Shown: positions 1 to 9,582, counted from the first letter of the stretch. The stretch is DNA of 64,000 bases from DATKUA01 sp965602675 (GCA_965602675.1 CBFCZO010000004.1:13668-77667); one strand, 5' to 3'. A program made the numbers and translations. The notes: generated by a model not told the origin, from the letters alone.

Positions 1-639
1 GGCAACACCCCGATGTCGATGCAGGTTAAGCTGCTGCGCGCCATGCAGGAGCGCCGCGTTCGCCGCGTGGGCGGCACAGAGGAGCGGCCCGTGGACGTGC
101 GCCTCATCGCCGCCACAAACGTCGATCTCGAAAAGCTGGTCGGCGAGGGCGCCTTCCGAGAGGACCTCTTTTACCGGGTCAACGTCATCAAGATCGACCT
201 GCCGCCTCTGCGGAAACGGCGAGAGGACATCATGCTGCTCGCGCTGCATTTCCTCGACAAGTACGCTTCGGCGGCCGGCCGACCGATCCGCGGCTTCACC
301 GACAGTGCCCGCCGCGGTCTCGAGAACTACTCCTGGCCCGGCAACGTCCGTGAACTGGAAAACGCCATCGAGCGGGCCGTCGCGCTGGAGACTAGCGAGG
401 TTGTCACCTCCGCCTCGCTTCCCGATCACGTCAGCTCTGCGAAGATGATGGCGGCAGGCGATGCCGTCGAAATTCCGGAAAATGGCTTCGACCTCGAGCA
501 GCAACTCGAGGGCATGCGACGCAGATACATCAAGATAGCAATGGAGATGGCCGAGAGCAGACAGACAAGGGCCGCGGAACTGCTCGGCATTAGCCCCCGC
601 TCGCTCAGATACCTGCTCGATAAATTCAACATGAAATAA
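1..639 (+). CDS. Sigma-54-dependent transcriptional regulator, C-terminal part (5' end outside window)
   Basis: Bacterial enhancer-binding protein that drives open-complex formation by RNA polymerase-sigma-54. The frame is already open at base 1, so the receiver/sensor domain and the Walker A/GAFTGA part lie outside the window. Visible are the end of the AAA+ domain (RLIAATN, then the arginine-finger segment FREDLFYRVNV), the lid motif WPGNVRELENAIERA, and a C-terminal Fis-type helix-turn-helix (TRAAELLGISPRSLRYLLDKF). The visible part is 212 residues. Whether the N-terminus is an NtrC-type receiver, a PAS or another sensor cannot be said. It may regulate flagellar or other sigma-54 genes, but no clear -24/-12 promoter was recognised nearby. 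Confidence 0.93.
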   Translation, partial: GNTPMSMQVKLLRAMQERRVRRVGGTEERPVDVRLIAATNVDLEKLVGEGAFREDLFYRVNVIKIDLPPLRKRREDIMLLALHFLDKYASAAGRPIRGFTDSARRGLENYSWPGNVRELENAIERAVALETSEVVTSASLPDHVSSAKMMAAGDAVEIPENGFDLEQQLEGMRRRYIKIAMEMAESRQTRAAELLGISPRSLRYLLDKFNMK

Positions 640-672
640 TCCCGCGGCATCCGATACGGCCGAGGTCCCCGC

Positions 673-702
673 AAAGAAAAAGGGCGGCTTGCTCTGCCGC
701 CC
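673..702 (-). terminator. Intrinsic terminator after the antiporter gene
   Basis: A 7-bp GC stem (GGGCGGC at 682-688 pairing with GCCGCCC at 696-702, 7-nt loop) is followed on the minus strand by a T-rich run (complement of AAAGAAAAA, 673-681). It lies between two convergent genes and fits termination of the minus-strand antiporter gene. On the plus strand the stem has no T-tract. Confidence 0.7.
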
Positions 703-727
703 CGGATAACTACTCTGTATTGAACTA

Positions 728-2920
728 TCAGGCTTCCTGTGGCTCCGGTCCTACCACCGACATCAGCTTGTTGCGGTAGTCCATCATGTCGTCGGCTATC
801 TTGCGAAGAACGCTGCGGATCTCTTCATGATTATCTTCGGGAGCATCGATCGAGATCATGAAATCCTCGTCCAGGATCCTGATTACCACCGGCCTGTTGT
901 TCTTCTGCACCTCGTAGATACCGCCGGCGGCATCACTCAACACCTTTTTGTAACCCACCTCTCCCAGCTCATCCAGGAGAACGTCGCGGATAAGACCCCG
1001 GTGGGTACGGGAACTCGTGTTGAAAACGAGGAACGGCTCGAGAGCCTCGGGAAGAACTGCTCCTTCCTTAACCTCGGCATGTGTCCCCGGACCGCCTTTC
1101 TTGAAAGCCGGCACAAGCGCCGGAGGAGCCATCAGGGTGGTAACCAGCGTCAGCAGGATCGCAACGCCGAACATGTCGGTGGCGATCACGCCGCCGGCGA
1201 TGCCGACTCCCGCGATGATCAGCGCAACCTCGCCGCGCGGAAGCATCCCGAGGCCGACGCGGAGGGCTCCGCGAAAATTAAAACCGACAAACAACGCCGG
1301 AATGCCGCAACCGAAGACCTTGGAAATGATCGCGAAGAACGAAATCACCACGCCGTACGGCCACAGCAGCGGCATCATTTGGTTGAAATCGACCATCATC
1401 CCCATGACCACGAAGAACACAGGCACGATGAAGTTGTAAACGCTCTTGAGTTGCTCCTCGAGGAAATGGGAGATCTTGGTGTCGCTCATCGCCAGACCGA
1501 TCGAGTAGGCGCCGATGATCATCGCCAGCCCGAAGAGCTCGGCGGTCGCCGCGCAGGCGAAGGCCAGCGCCAACCCCAGGCCGAAGGTCGCGCCCTTGGT
1601 TTTGAACCAGCGCAGGCCATTCTCGATCTGCTTGCTGACAAGGATGCCGATACCCGTCAGCCCGAGCCAGAAGAGCACAGCCTTCAGCGCTATCCCGATT
1701 ATCGTGTTGACGTCCAGCGTTCCGCCGGCCATCTCGACTATGGCGATGGCATTGACGATCGCCAGCACCAGGATCCCGAGCACGTCGTCGATAACCGCGC
1801 CGGCCAGAATCGTCACGCCCTCCGACGTGTCGAGGCGGTTGATGTCGCTCAGCACCCGGGCCGTGATGCCCACCGATGTCGCCACCATCACCGCGCCCAT
1901 GAACATCGCTGTCGGATCCCACATCGACTCGATTCCCGGGATGAACCACCAGGTAGACAGTGCGCCGAGGAAGAAGGGAGTGACGACGCCGCCGATGGCG
2001 ACCACTGTCGCCGGGCCGGCATAGCGCAGGAACTGCCTCAGGTCCGTCTCCAACCCGGCCATGAACAGCAGCACGATCGCAGCCATCTGCGCCACGGCCC
2101 ATAACTCGGGGCTCACTGCGAAGTCAGGCTGCAGCGGCGAGGCCTTGAGGATCGTCGACAGCTTCACCGTCTGGAAGAGCTGCCCAACGCCGGGGATGTT
2201 GATTAAACCGCCGAACGCGTAAGGGCTGATCAGAATGCCACCGATCAACTCGCCCAGCACCCCCGGCTGATGTAGGAAGCGCTCGAATATCTCCCCGCCC
2301 ACTTTCGCCACCAGCAGGATTATCGCCAGCTGTAACATCAGCAACGTAATCGCGTGCAGCAGGTCGTGATGGCGGATAACCTCAGGCTCCTCCAGGGCGC
2401 GCAGGATCGTCGAGCCCTGCTCCGGCGTCGCCTTGACCCTGACGCCGTAGCCCACCTTCATCTCTCCATGGCCTTCACCGGCATGGCCCTCGCCATCTTC
2501 CGCGGCAGGCCTCTCGGGCAGCAAAACCGAGAGATTGTTTATCGTGAAGCCGACAACGCCCTCCTCCGATCTCAGCAGCGAACCCACCGTGCCCGTGAGC
2601 TCGAGCTCATCGGAAGGCGCTCGTTCCACCGTCTTGATCGTGTGATGGCGGCCCACCTCGCCTTCGTCGAGGCTTACCAGCAACCAGGTGCCTGGATGCA
2701 GATTCTCCTTAGTCAGCCCCAACCACTGAGTCTTCTCGTTATACCTGTATGGCTGGTTCTGGAAGAAAATCTCCGCATCGTCGAACCGCTCGATCACGAT
2801 CAGATGCTTGCCCTCAGACTCGGCCTCCGGAGAGATGCCGCCCACTGCGGGCATCATCACCACCACCGCTGCTAACACTGCGACGCAGATCATCAGGTAG
2901 CGGTACGGAATCTTTTTCAT
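728..2920 (-). CDS. CPA2-family cation:proton antiporter with periplasmic N-terminal extension
   Basis: Predicted inner-membrane monovalent cation/H+ exchanger (Kef/NapA superfamily). 730 residues. A first hydrophobic segment (about 8-29) is followed by about 160 soluble residues, containing a beta-rich OB-like stretch and a His/Glu-rich loop (DGEGHAGEGHGE). A core of about 12 membrane helices (about 190-620) follows, and then a cytosolic tail of about 110 residues. The core has the family's paired-acid motif in GAVIDDVLGILVL and glycine-rich helices. The start ATG has AGGAG seven bases upstream. It stands alone, divergent from the sirtuin gene. Ion specificity (Na+ or K+) cannot be read from the sequence. 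The extracytoplasmic extension is not part of the ordinary family core. Confidence 0.88.
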   Translation of the reverse strand: MKKIPYRYLMICVAVLAAVVVMMPAVGGISPEAESEGKHLIVIERFDDAEIFFQNQPYRYNEKTQWLGLTKENLHPGTWLLVSLDEGEVGRHHTIKTVERAPSDELELTGTVGSLLRSEEGVVGFTINNLSVLLPERPAAEDGEGHAGEGHGEMKVGYGVRVKATPEQGSTILRALEEPEVIRHHDLLHAITLLMLQLAIILLVAKVGGEIFERFLHQPGVLGELIGGILISPYAFGGLINIPGVGQLFQTVKLSTILKASPLQPDFAVSPELWAVAQMAAIVLLFMAGLETDLRQFLRYAGPATVVAIGGVVTPFFLGALSTWWFIPGIESMWDPTAMFMGAVMVATSVGITARVLSDINRLDTSEGVTILAGAVIDDVLGILVLAIVNAIAIVEMAGGTLDVNTIIGIALKAVLFWLGLTGIGILVSKQIENGLRWFKTKGATFGLGLALAFACAATAELFGLAMIIGAYSIGLAMSDTKISHFLEEQLKSVYNFIVPVFFVVMGMMVDFNQMMPLLWPYGVVISFFAIISKVFGCGIPALFVGFNFRGALRVGLGMLPRGEVALIIAGVGIAGGVIATDMFGVAILLTLVTTLMAPPALVPAFKKGGPGTHAEVKEGAVLPEALEPFLVFNTSSRTHRGLIRDVLLDELGEVGYKKVLSDAAGGIYEVQKNNRPVVIRILDEDFMISIDAPEDNHEEIRSVLRKIADDMMDYRNKLMSVVGPEPQEA

Positions 2921-3078
2921 AACTTACTCCTGTTTCATCTTTCGACAGAACAGCCTTAACTATATGAATAATAAGTGTATCCGCTAATCTTACGGGCTTC
3001 AAGATCGGTGGAATCGAAAGTGGAGTTTAAGGCTGGTTGAGGGTAAATTATACTAGCCAGGTAGGAGGGAGACAATCC

Positions 3079-3819
3079 ATGGCCGACGAAAAAATCCCAC
3101 GGCACGTCGCCGACCGCTTCGCTACCGCAAAGCGCCTCGCCGTGCTCACGGGCGCGGGCGTAAGCGCCGAAAGCGGGGTCGAGACCTTTCGCGGCGAGGA
3201 CGGAACCTGGAGCAAGGTCAACGTGGAGGACGTCGCCACGCCGCAGGCGTTCGAACGCGATCCAGCTAAGGTCTGGCAGTGGTACGACCTCCGGCGCGAC
3301 AAGTTGAAGAGCATCGAGCCCAACCCGGCTCACTACGCTCTCGCGGCGATGGAACAGCACTTCCCACACTTCGCGCTTATCACACAAAACATCGACGGAC
3401 TGCACAAGCGCGCGGGATCGAAGAACATCATCGAGCTGCACGGCAACATCTGGGAGGTGAGGGACACGGTGACCGACGAGATAACTGTCCTTCGCGAGGC
3501 GCCGCTCAAAGAATTACCCCCCCGCAACGATAAGGGGCACACGCTGCGGCCCAACGTGGTGTGGTTCGGGGAGATGCTGCCCCCGGGCGTCATGGAAGCC
3601 GCCGCCCGCGAAGCCGAAAACTGCGAGGTCTTCCTCGTGGTCGGCACTTCGGCCGTGGTCCAGCCGGCAGCCTCCCTGCCGATCATCGCCAAGCGCTCCG
3701 GGGCCATGGTGCTCGAATTCACGCTGCACTGGACGGAAATCAGCGATTTCGTCGATCACACCTTCCTCGGCAAGGCCGGCGAGACGCTGCCACCGCTACT
3801 CGACCTGATCAGCAAGTAA
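3079..3819 (+). CDS. Sir2-family NAD-dependent deacylase (sirtuin) lacking the zinc cysteines
   Basis: NAD-dependent protein lysine deacylase of 246 residues. Visible motifs: NAD-binding GAGVSAESGVETFRG (25-39), QNIDGLH (103-109), catalytic His121 in ELHGN, and the C-terminal VVGTSAVVQPAA loop. The segment WYDLRR (68-73) carries the Tyr-x-x-Arg pair that in SIRT5/CobB-type enzymes binds acidic acyl groups, so desuccinylase activity is possible. The usual two Cys-x2-Cys zinc pairs between the catalytic His and FGE are absent: residues 121-181 hold no cysteine. The ATG at 3079 was chosen because AGGAGGG lies just upstream; an in-frame upstream ATG at 3037 has no such site. Confidence 0.88.
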   Translation: MADEKIPRHVADRFATAKRLAVLTGAGVSAESGVETFRGEDGTWSKVNVEDVATPQAFERDPAKVWQWYDLRRDKLKSIEPNPAHYALAAMEQHFPHFALITQNIDGLHKRAGSKNIIELHGNIWEVRDTVTDEITVLREAPLKELPPRNDKGHTLRPNVVWFGEMLPPGVMEAAAREAENCEVFLVVGTSAVVQPAASLPIIAKRSGAMVLEFTLHWTEISDFVDHTFLGKAGETLPPLLDLISK

Positions 3820-3900
3820 GCGGCCGCGCTTCGCTTGTCCTGCGAAATCCGGCAAATATCCCGCGAGTCTCGACGTAGCTGATTTATTTAAATCATATCA

Positions 3901-3929
3901 TTGCCATTAACCACAACTACTGGTATCTT
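3901..3929 (+). promoter_or_regulatory. Candidate sigma-70-type promoter for carAB
   Basis: TTGCCA (3901-3906), a 17-bp spacer and TATCTT (3924-3929), followed by a short leader to the carA start. It is the only well-spaced hexamer pair seen in this AT-rich gap. No PyrR site or other pyrimidine-control element was recognised. Confidence 0.4.
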
Positions 3930-3962
3930 TCTTGGAATTTTATACAAGAGTTGGGGATTCGC

Positions 3963-5081
3963 TTGAAAGCCATCCTGATGCTCCGGAACGGCCGTGCTTT
4001 GGAGGGTCGTTCTTTTGGGGCGCAGGGTGACGCGGTCGGAGAAGTTGTATTCAACACCTCCATGACCGGATACCAGGAGATCCTCACCGATCCCAGCTAC
4101 CGCGGCCAGATCGTGACCATGACCTACCCGTTGATCGGTAATTACGGGGTCAACGAGGAGGACGTCGAGAGCCACGGCCTTTTTCTTTCCGGCCTCATCG
4201 TCAGGGAGTACTCCAGGTTCTACAGCAACTGGCGCGGCGTCGTCAGCCTCGAAAGCCTGCTCAAGCGCCGGGGAGTGGTCGGTATCTCGGAGATCGACAC
4301 CCGCTGTCTCACGCGCATGATCCGCCGCGACGGCGCCATGAGCGGCATCATCTCCACCGAGGATTTCGACCACGATTCCCTGCTGGCAAAAGTCCGCGCA
4401 ACCCCGGAGATGACCGGGCGGGACTACGTCACCGAAGTCACGTGCGACAAGCCCTGGCTCTGGGATGCGAGCAAGGCCGGGCCTTCCTCTGCCGCCGAAA
4501 GCTGGCCCGAGCCGCAATACGAGCTCGTAGCCTTCGATTTCGGCGTCAAGTTCAGCATTCTCCGCTCGCTGGCCCGCCGCGGCTGCCGCGTTCAGATCGT
4601 GCCCGCCGACGCCGGCTGCGAGGAGGTCCTCGAGCGCAAGCCGCACGGGCTGCTGCTCAGCAACGGCCCCGGCGATCCGGCCGCTCTGCCGGGCATTATC
4701 GATACCACAGGGAAACTCCTTGAGAGGCTGCCCGTTCTGGGAGTCTGCCTCGGACATCAATTGCTCGCGCTGGCCCTCGGCGCCGGCACCTATAAACTCC
4801 CCTTCGGCCATCACGGCGGAAATCATCCCGTAAAAAATATTCTCACCGGAAAAGTGGAAATCACGGCGCAGAACCACGGCTTCGCGGTCGACCCCGAAAG
4901 CTTGCCCGATCACGCGGAAGTAACCCACACCAGCCTCTACGACGGGACGGTCGAGGGCATCCGCCATCGCTATCTCCCGGTGTTCAGCGTCCAATACCAT
5001 CCGGAGGCCGCGCCCGGGCCGCATGACAGCGGATATATCTTCGACGACTTCGTCTCAGCCATCGCCGCGGGAACTTTCTGA
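3963..5081 (+). CDS. carA: Carbamoyl-phosphate synthase, small (glutaminase) subunit
   Basis: Hydrolyses glutamine and channels ammonia to CarB for carbamoyl phosphate, the precursor of pyrimidines and arginine. 372 residues, normal for the family. The N-terminal small-subunit domain (RSFGAQGDAVGEVVFNTSMTGYQEI) is followed by a class I glutamine amidotransferase domain. The nucleophile is Cys262 in GVCLGHQ, and the His/Glu pair lies in VQYHPEA. The TTG at 3963 gives the usual CarA beginning (MKAILMLRNG) with GGGGA six bases upstream; a TTG at 3951 in the same frame is possible. carB follows after 58 bp, so the two are very likely co-transcribed. Confidence 0.97.
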   Translation: MKAILMLRNGRALEGRSFGAQGDAVGEVVFNTSMTGYQEILTDPSYRGQIVTMTYPLIGNYGVNEEDVESHGLFLSGLIVREYSRFYSNWRGVVSLESLLKRRGVVGISEIDTRCLTRMIRRDGAMSGIISTEDFDHDSLLAKVRATPEMTGRDYVTEVTCDKPWLWDASKAGPSSAAESWPEPQYELVAFDFGVKFSILRSLARRGCRVQIVPADAGCEEVLERKPHGLLLSNGPGDPAALPGIIDTTGKLLERLPVLGVCLGHQLLALALGAGTYKLPFGHHGGNHPVKNILTGKVEITAQNHGFAVDPESLPDHAEVTHTSLYDGTVEGIRHRYLPVFSVQYHPEAAPGPHDSGYIFDDFVSAIAAGTF

Positions 5082-5139
5082 GCGGGGGCAGACATGATTG
5101 GACACCCGATAAGCCGGGATTGAAGGGAACCATATAACC

Positions 5140-8100
5140 TTGCCGAAGCGAACCGATATAAAGAGCGTTCTGATCATCGGCTCGGGGCCCATCATCATCG
5201 GCCAGGCCTGCGAATTCGACTACTCCGGCACCCAGGCCTGCAAGGCGCTCAAGGACGAGGGCTACCGGGTAATCCTGCTCAATTCCAACCCCGCAACGAT
5301 CATGACCGATCCCGGCATCGCCGACAGCATTTACATTGAGCCGCCCACGGTCGAGTTCGCCGAGATAGTTATAAAAAACGAGAAGCCCGACGTGCTCTTG
5401 CCGACTGTCGGCGGGCAGACCGCCCTCAACCTTGCGGTGGAACTGGATAAGGCCGGCGTCCTGGAGCGGTACGGCGTCGAACTCATCGGCGCGAGGGTCG
5501 ACGCCATCGCTCGCGCTGAGGACCGCGAGCTCTTCAAGAAGGCCATGGACGAGGCGGGCCTGCCGATGCCCCTCGGAGGCTTCGCGCGGAACCTGGGAGA
5601 GGCGGTGAGCAAGGTCGGCAAAACCGGCTTCCCGGCTATCATTCGCCCCTCATACACTCTCGGGGGAATCGGCGGCGGAATCGCCTACAACATCGAAGAA
5701 TTCCAGGAACTGGCGCGGCGCGGGCTGGTGGCCAGCATGATCGGCGAGATTCTGGTCGAGCAATCGGTCATCGGCTGGAAGGAATTCGAGCTGGAAGTGA
5801 TGCGCGACATCAACGACAACGTCGTCGTCATCTGCTCGATCGAAAACCTCGATCCCATGGGAGTGCACACCGGTGACTCTATCACCGTCGCCCCAGCCCA
5901 GACGCTCACCGATGCCGAATACCAGAAAATGCGTGACTGGGCCAAGCGCGTGATCAAGGCAATCGGCGTGGAGACCGGCGGCTCCAATATCCAGTTCGCC
6001 GTCAATCCCGACGACGGCCGCATGCTGGTGATCGAGATGAACCCGCGCGTCAGCCGCAGCTCCGCCCTCGCCTCAAAGGCAACCGGCTACCCGATCGCCA
6101 AGGTGGCCGCCAAGCTCGCAGTCGGCTACACGCTCGATGAGATTCCCAACGATATCACCCGCGTCACGCCCGCCTGCTTCGAGCCGACTATTGACTACGT
6201 CGTGGTGAAAGTGCCGCGTTGGGAATTCGAAAAATTCCCCAAGGCCGACCCCGCCCTCGGCACGCAGATGAAAAGCATCGGCGAGGCCATGGCGATCGGC
6301 AGGACCTTCAAGGAAGCGCTGCAGAAGGGCTTGAGATCAACCGAGACCGGCAAGACAGGACTGGTCACATGGGTCGGTGACGACGAGAGGCTGGGCGACA
6401 CGCGGGCGAAACTGATGCAGCCGAATTCCGACCGCCTCTTCTACATTGCCAGCGCCCTGCGCCACGGCTGGAACGTCATCGACGTGCAGAGGCTCACGCG
6501 CATCGATCCCTGGTTCATCCTCCAGATCAACGAGCTGATGATGCTGGAAGCTGAGCTGGTGCGGCATACGCTCGACAGCATTCCCGATGAGCTGCTGTTG
6601 CAGGCCAAGCGCTGGGGTTTCTCCGATGCGCAACTCGCATCTCTGCTCAGCGCGGAAGAACACGACGTCCGAAAACGGCGGCAGGAATCCGGTCTGAACC
6701 CCGTCTACAAGCGCGTCGACACCTGCGCCGCCGAGTTCGAGGCTTTCACACCCTATCTCTACTCGACCTACGAGACCGAGGACGAAGCCTCCCCAACCGA
6801 TGAACGAAAGGTGATGATTCTCGGCGGAGGACCCAACCGGATCGGACAGGGAATCGAATTCGACTACTGCTGTTGCCAGGCAAGCGCAGCTCTCCGCGAC
6901 ATGAGAATCGAGAGCATCATGGTCAACTGCAATCCCGAGACGGTGAGCACCGATTACGACACCTCCGACCGCCTCTACTTCGAACCCCTCACGCTCGAGG
7001 ACGTGCTCAACATCATCCGCATAGAACAGCCCGAAGGAGTGGTGCTGCAGTTCGGCGGCCAGACTCCCCTGAAGCTGGCGAAAGCGTTGGACGAAGCGGG
7101 AGTCCGCATCCTGGGTACGTCGCCTGAGGGCATCGATATCGCCGAGGACAGGGGGCGCTTCGGTGCGCTCGCCGAAGAGCTGGGCCTCAGATTACCGCCC
7201 TGGGGTATCGCCCACTCGGATGAGCAGGCGCTCGAGGAGGCTGAGAAGGTGGGCTACCCGGTGCTCGTGCGGCCTTCATATGTCCTCGGCGGGCGCGCTA
7301 TGGCGATCGTTTACGGCGACGATGAATTGCGGCATTACATCCGCCGCGCAACCGATGTCTCGCCGGGCAGCCCGGTGCTCATCGACCGCTTCCTCGAGGA
7401 CGCGTTCGAGGTCGACGTCGACGCAATCTCCGACGGCCGCTCAACCGTGATCGCGGGCATCCTCGAGCACATCGAGCAGGCGGGAATACACAGCGGCGAC
7501 AGCAGCATGGTCTTTCCCAGCTTCATGGTCCCACCGAAAATCCTCGACGAAATCCGCGAGCTGACCGGAACCATCTCCTCGGCTCTAAAAGTCATGGGGC
7601 TGATGAACATCCAGTTCGCGATCAAGGACGACCGCATATATATCCTCGAGGTCAACCCGAGGGCATCGAGGACTGTTCCGTTCATCTCCAAGGCCACAGG
7701 CCTGCCCTTCGCGAAGATGGCGATGAGGGCAATGATGGGCTTGACACTCGATGAGCAGGGACTTACGGAGGAACCGGTGCCGGAAGGCGTCCACGTAAAA
7801 ACGCCGGTCTTCCCCTTTAAGTCCTTCCCGGGGGAGGACCCGCTGCTCGGGCCGGAGATGAAGAGCACCGGCGAGGTGATGGGGCGCGACAGAAGCTTCG
7901 GAGCGGCCTTCGCCAAAAGCACCACGGCGGCGGGGATTCGCCTGCCGACCGAAGGGGCCGTTTTTGTCAGCGTGCACGACCACGACAAGGAAAAGGCATC
8001 GACAATCGCCAGGGATCTGTCGGACCTCGGCTTCACCATTTTCGCCACCGCCGGCACAGCCGAAGCTCTGAAAGAGGTCGGCATCGAGGCTAACGTACTC

Positions 8101-8334
8101 TACAAGATCTCCGAATGGCGACCGAACGTTCTCGACGCGATCAAAAACGGCGACGTCAATTTGATCGTCAACACGCCTCTGGGCTCCTCCTCCTTCCAGG
8201 ACGACTCTTTCATCAGAATCGAAGCGCTCGCACGGGAAATCCCCTGCCTCACCACGCTGAGCGCCGCGGCCGCGGCAGTGGAGGGAATCGCGGCGATGCG
8301 GAAGGGAGACTATCGGGTTTCGCCGCTGAAATAA
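5140..8334 (+). CDS. carB: Carbamoyl-phosphate synthase, large subunit
   Basis: Makes carbamoyl phosphate from bicarbonate, ammonia and 2 ATP with CarA. 1064 residues, full length. Two homologous ATP-grasp halves are visible. The first begins with SVLIIGSGPIIIGQACEFDYSG and contains RPSYTLGGIGGG. The second begins near residue 555 with KVMILGGGPNRIGQGIEFDY and contains RPSYVLGGRAM. A C-terminal MGS-like allosteric domain (about 930-1064) contains FATAGTAEALKEVGI. The start codon is TTG. The gene converges with pta; only about 130 bp separate their stop codons. Confidence 0.98.
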   Translation: MPKRTDIKSVLIIGSGPIIIGQACEFDYSGTQACKALKDEGYRVILLNSNPATIMTDPGIADSIYIEPPTVEFAEIVIKNEKPDVLLPTVGGQTALNLAVELDKAGVLERYGVELIGARVDAIARAEDRELFKKAMDEAGLPMPLGGFARNLGEAVSKVGKTGFPAIIRPSYTLGGIGGGIAYNIEEFQELARRGLVASMIGEILVEQSVIGWKEFELEVMRDINDNVVVICSIENLDPMGVHTGDSITVAPAQTLTDAEYQKMRDWAKRVIKAIGVETGGSNIQFAVNPDDGRMLVIEMNPRVSRSSALASKATGYPIAKVAAKLAVGYTLDEIPNDITRVTPACFEPTIDYVVVKVPRWEFEKFPKADPALGTQMKSIGEAMAIGRTFKEALQKGLRSTETGKTGLVTWVGDDERLGDTRAKLMQPNSDRLFYIASALRHGWNVIDVQRLTRIDPWFILQINELMMLEAELVRHTLDSIPDELLLQAKRWGFSDAQLASLLSAEEHDVRKRRQESGLNPVYKRVDTCAAEFEAFTPYLYSTYETEDEASPTDERKVMILGGGPNRIGQGIEFDYCCCQASAALRDMRIESIMVNCNPETVSTDYDTSDRLYFEPLTLEDVLNIIRIEQPEGVVLQFGGQTPLKLAKALDEAGVRILGTSPEGIDIAEDRGRFGALAEELGLRLPPWGIAHSDEQALEEAEKVGYPVLVRPSYVLGGRAMAIVYGDDELRHYIRRATDVSPGSPVLIDRFLEDAFEVDVDAISDGRSTVIAGILEHIEQAGIHSGDSSMVFPSFMVPPKILDEIRELTGTISSALKVMGLMNIQFAIKDDRIYILEVNPRASRTVPFISKATGLPFAKMAMRAMMGLTLDEQGLTEEPVPEGVHVKTPVFPFKSFPGEDPLLGPEMKSTGEVMGRDRSFGAAFAKSTTAAGIRLPTEGAVFVSVHDHDKEKASTIARDLSDLGFTIFATAGTAEALKEVGIEANVLYKISEWRPNVLDAIKNGDVNLIVNTPLGSSSFQDDSFIRIEALAREIPCLTTLSAAAAAVEGIAAMRKGDYRVSPLK

Positions 8335-8417
8335 TCACCCTCCTTCAGAACCGGCTGGTCGCCGCAAATCTCCGGAGAGCAGGCATCAATTCCTTCATTC
8401 TCACGCGCATGAACAAG

Positions 8418-8437
8418 GGGGGGCTTCTTGCCGCCCC
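8418..8437. terminator. Possible weak terminator hairpin between carB and pta
   Basis: A GC stem (GGGGC at 8420-8424 with GCCCC at 8433-8437, 8-nt loop) lies in the convergent gap. On the minus strand it is followed by only a short T-containing tail (CCCTTGTTC), so intrinsic termination is uncertain. Confidence 0.3.
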
Positions 8438-8467
8438 GTCGTGTCGCACTCTATTCGGAATACCGTG

Positions 8468-9475
8468 CTATCGCTTCGCGCCCTGCGCCTGGATCGCGGT
8501 CATCGCTACCGTGAAGACGATGTCCTCGGCGGTGCAGCCGCGGCTGAGGTCGTTGGAGGGTTTCGCAAGGCCCTGAAGCACCGGGCCGAAGGCGTTGCCG
8601 CCCGTCAGCCTCTCGGTGATCTTGTAGGCGATGTTGCCGGCGTCGAGGTTGGGAAAGACCATCGTGTTGGCCTGGCCCCTGATGACGTCGTTATCCTTGC
8701 ACTTGCGCGCGCAGATGTCCGGGATCACCGCCGTGTCGAACTGCACCTCGCCGTCGACGCGTAGCTTCGGGGCGCGCTCGCGCACGATGGCGGTCGCTTC
8801 CCGCACCTTGTCGATCAGCGGATGCTCGGCGCTGCCCCTGGTGCTGAAACTCAGCATCGCAACCACCGGCTCGGTTTCCAGGAACAGGCGGCAGCTATCG
8901 GCGCCGCACAGGGCTATCTCCGCGAGTTGCGGCGCGGTGGGATCGGGCATCACCGCCCCGTCGGTGTAGACGAAAGCGCCGTTGTGGCCGAATTCCTTCT
9001 TGGGAATCACCATCAGGAAGAAGCTGCTTACGACGCTGAATCCCGGCTTCAGACCGATGATTTGGATGGCGGCGCGCACGGTGGCAGCAGTGGTGTTCTG
9101 GGCGCCGGCCACCGACCCGCCGGCGTCGCCGTTGCGCACCATCGCGGCGCCGAAAAAGAGCGGATCGGAAGCAATCTTTCTCGCCTCGTCCAGCGTTATG
9201 CCCTTGTGCTTGCGCGCTTCGTACACTATCGGCGCGTAACGGTCGAGCATCGCGGCATCGGTTGGATCGACTATCTCGACGCCGCCTAAATCTGCCCCGC
9301 TATTCTTCGCTAATTCGGCCACGGAATCACGGTTTCCCAATACTATCGGCGCCGCTATGCCTCTCGCTTTGAGAGCAGCGGCCGCGGTCAGTGTCCGCTC
9401 ATCATCGCCCTCCGGCAACACTATTGGCTGCATGTCGGCGCAGGCGCGTTCGATAATTCTCTCTTTTATATCCAT
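8468..9475 (-). CDS. pta: Phosphate acetyltransferase
   Basis: Interconverts acetyl-CoA and acetyl phosphate. 335 residues, the length of the short class I (PTA_PTB) enzymes without an N-terminal DRTGG domain. Typical pieces: IVLPEGDDERTLTAA near the N-terminus, AQNTTAATVRAAIQIIGLKPGFS in the middle, and the C-terminal ANTMVFPNLDAGNIAYKI and GPVLQGLAKPSNDLSRG. No acetate kinase gene is adjacent. A phosphate butyryltransferase is the alternative in this fold, but the motif set fits Pta better. Confidence 0.93.
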   Translation of the reverse strand: MDIKERIIERACADMQPIVLPEGDDERTLTAAAALKARGIAAPIVLGNRDSVAELAKNSGADLGGVEIVDPTDAAMLDRYAPIVYEARKHKGITLDEARKIASDPLFFGAAMVRNGDAGGSVAGAQNTTAATVRAAIQIIGLKPGFSVVSSFFLMVIPKKEFGHNGAFVYTDGAVMPDPTAPQLAEIALCGADSCRLFLETEPVVAMLSFSTRGSAEHPLIDKVREATAIVRERAPKLRVDGEVQFDTAVIPDICARKCKDNDVIRGQANTMVFPNLDAGNIAYKITERLTGGNAFGPVLQGLAKPSNDLSRGCTAEDIVFTVAMTAIQAQGAKR

Positions 9476-9510
9476 TTCCGGCTCACCGTTGTGAGTTGAT
9501 TTATAAATAA

Positions 9511-9538
9511 GGTATAAACAATGTTACGTCGCGGTCAA
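9511..9538 (-). promoter_or_regulatory. Candidate promoter for pta
   Basis: On the minus strand TTGACC (9538-9533), a 16-bp spacer and TATACC (9516-9511), about 36 bp upstream of the pta ATG in an AT-rich stretch. Confidence 0.4.
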
Positions 9539-9582
9539 GCAACAGCAATCCATTCTTAATCATAGCCCAGGCACTGTCAATA

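Noticed and set aside
827..2104. Plus-strand frame opposite the antiporter
   Set aside because: Composition (His/Arg/Asp/Gln-rich, no motifs) is that of an antisense frame of a membrane protein gene.
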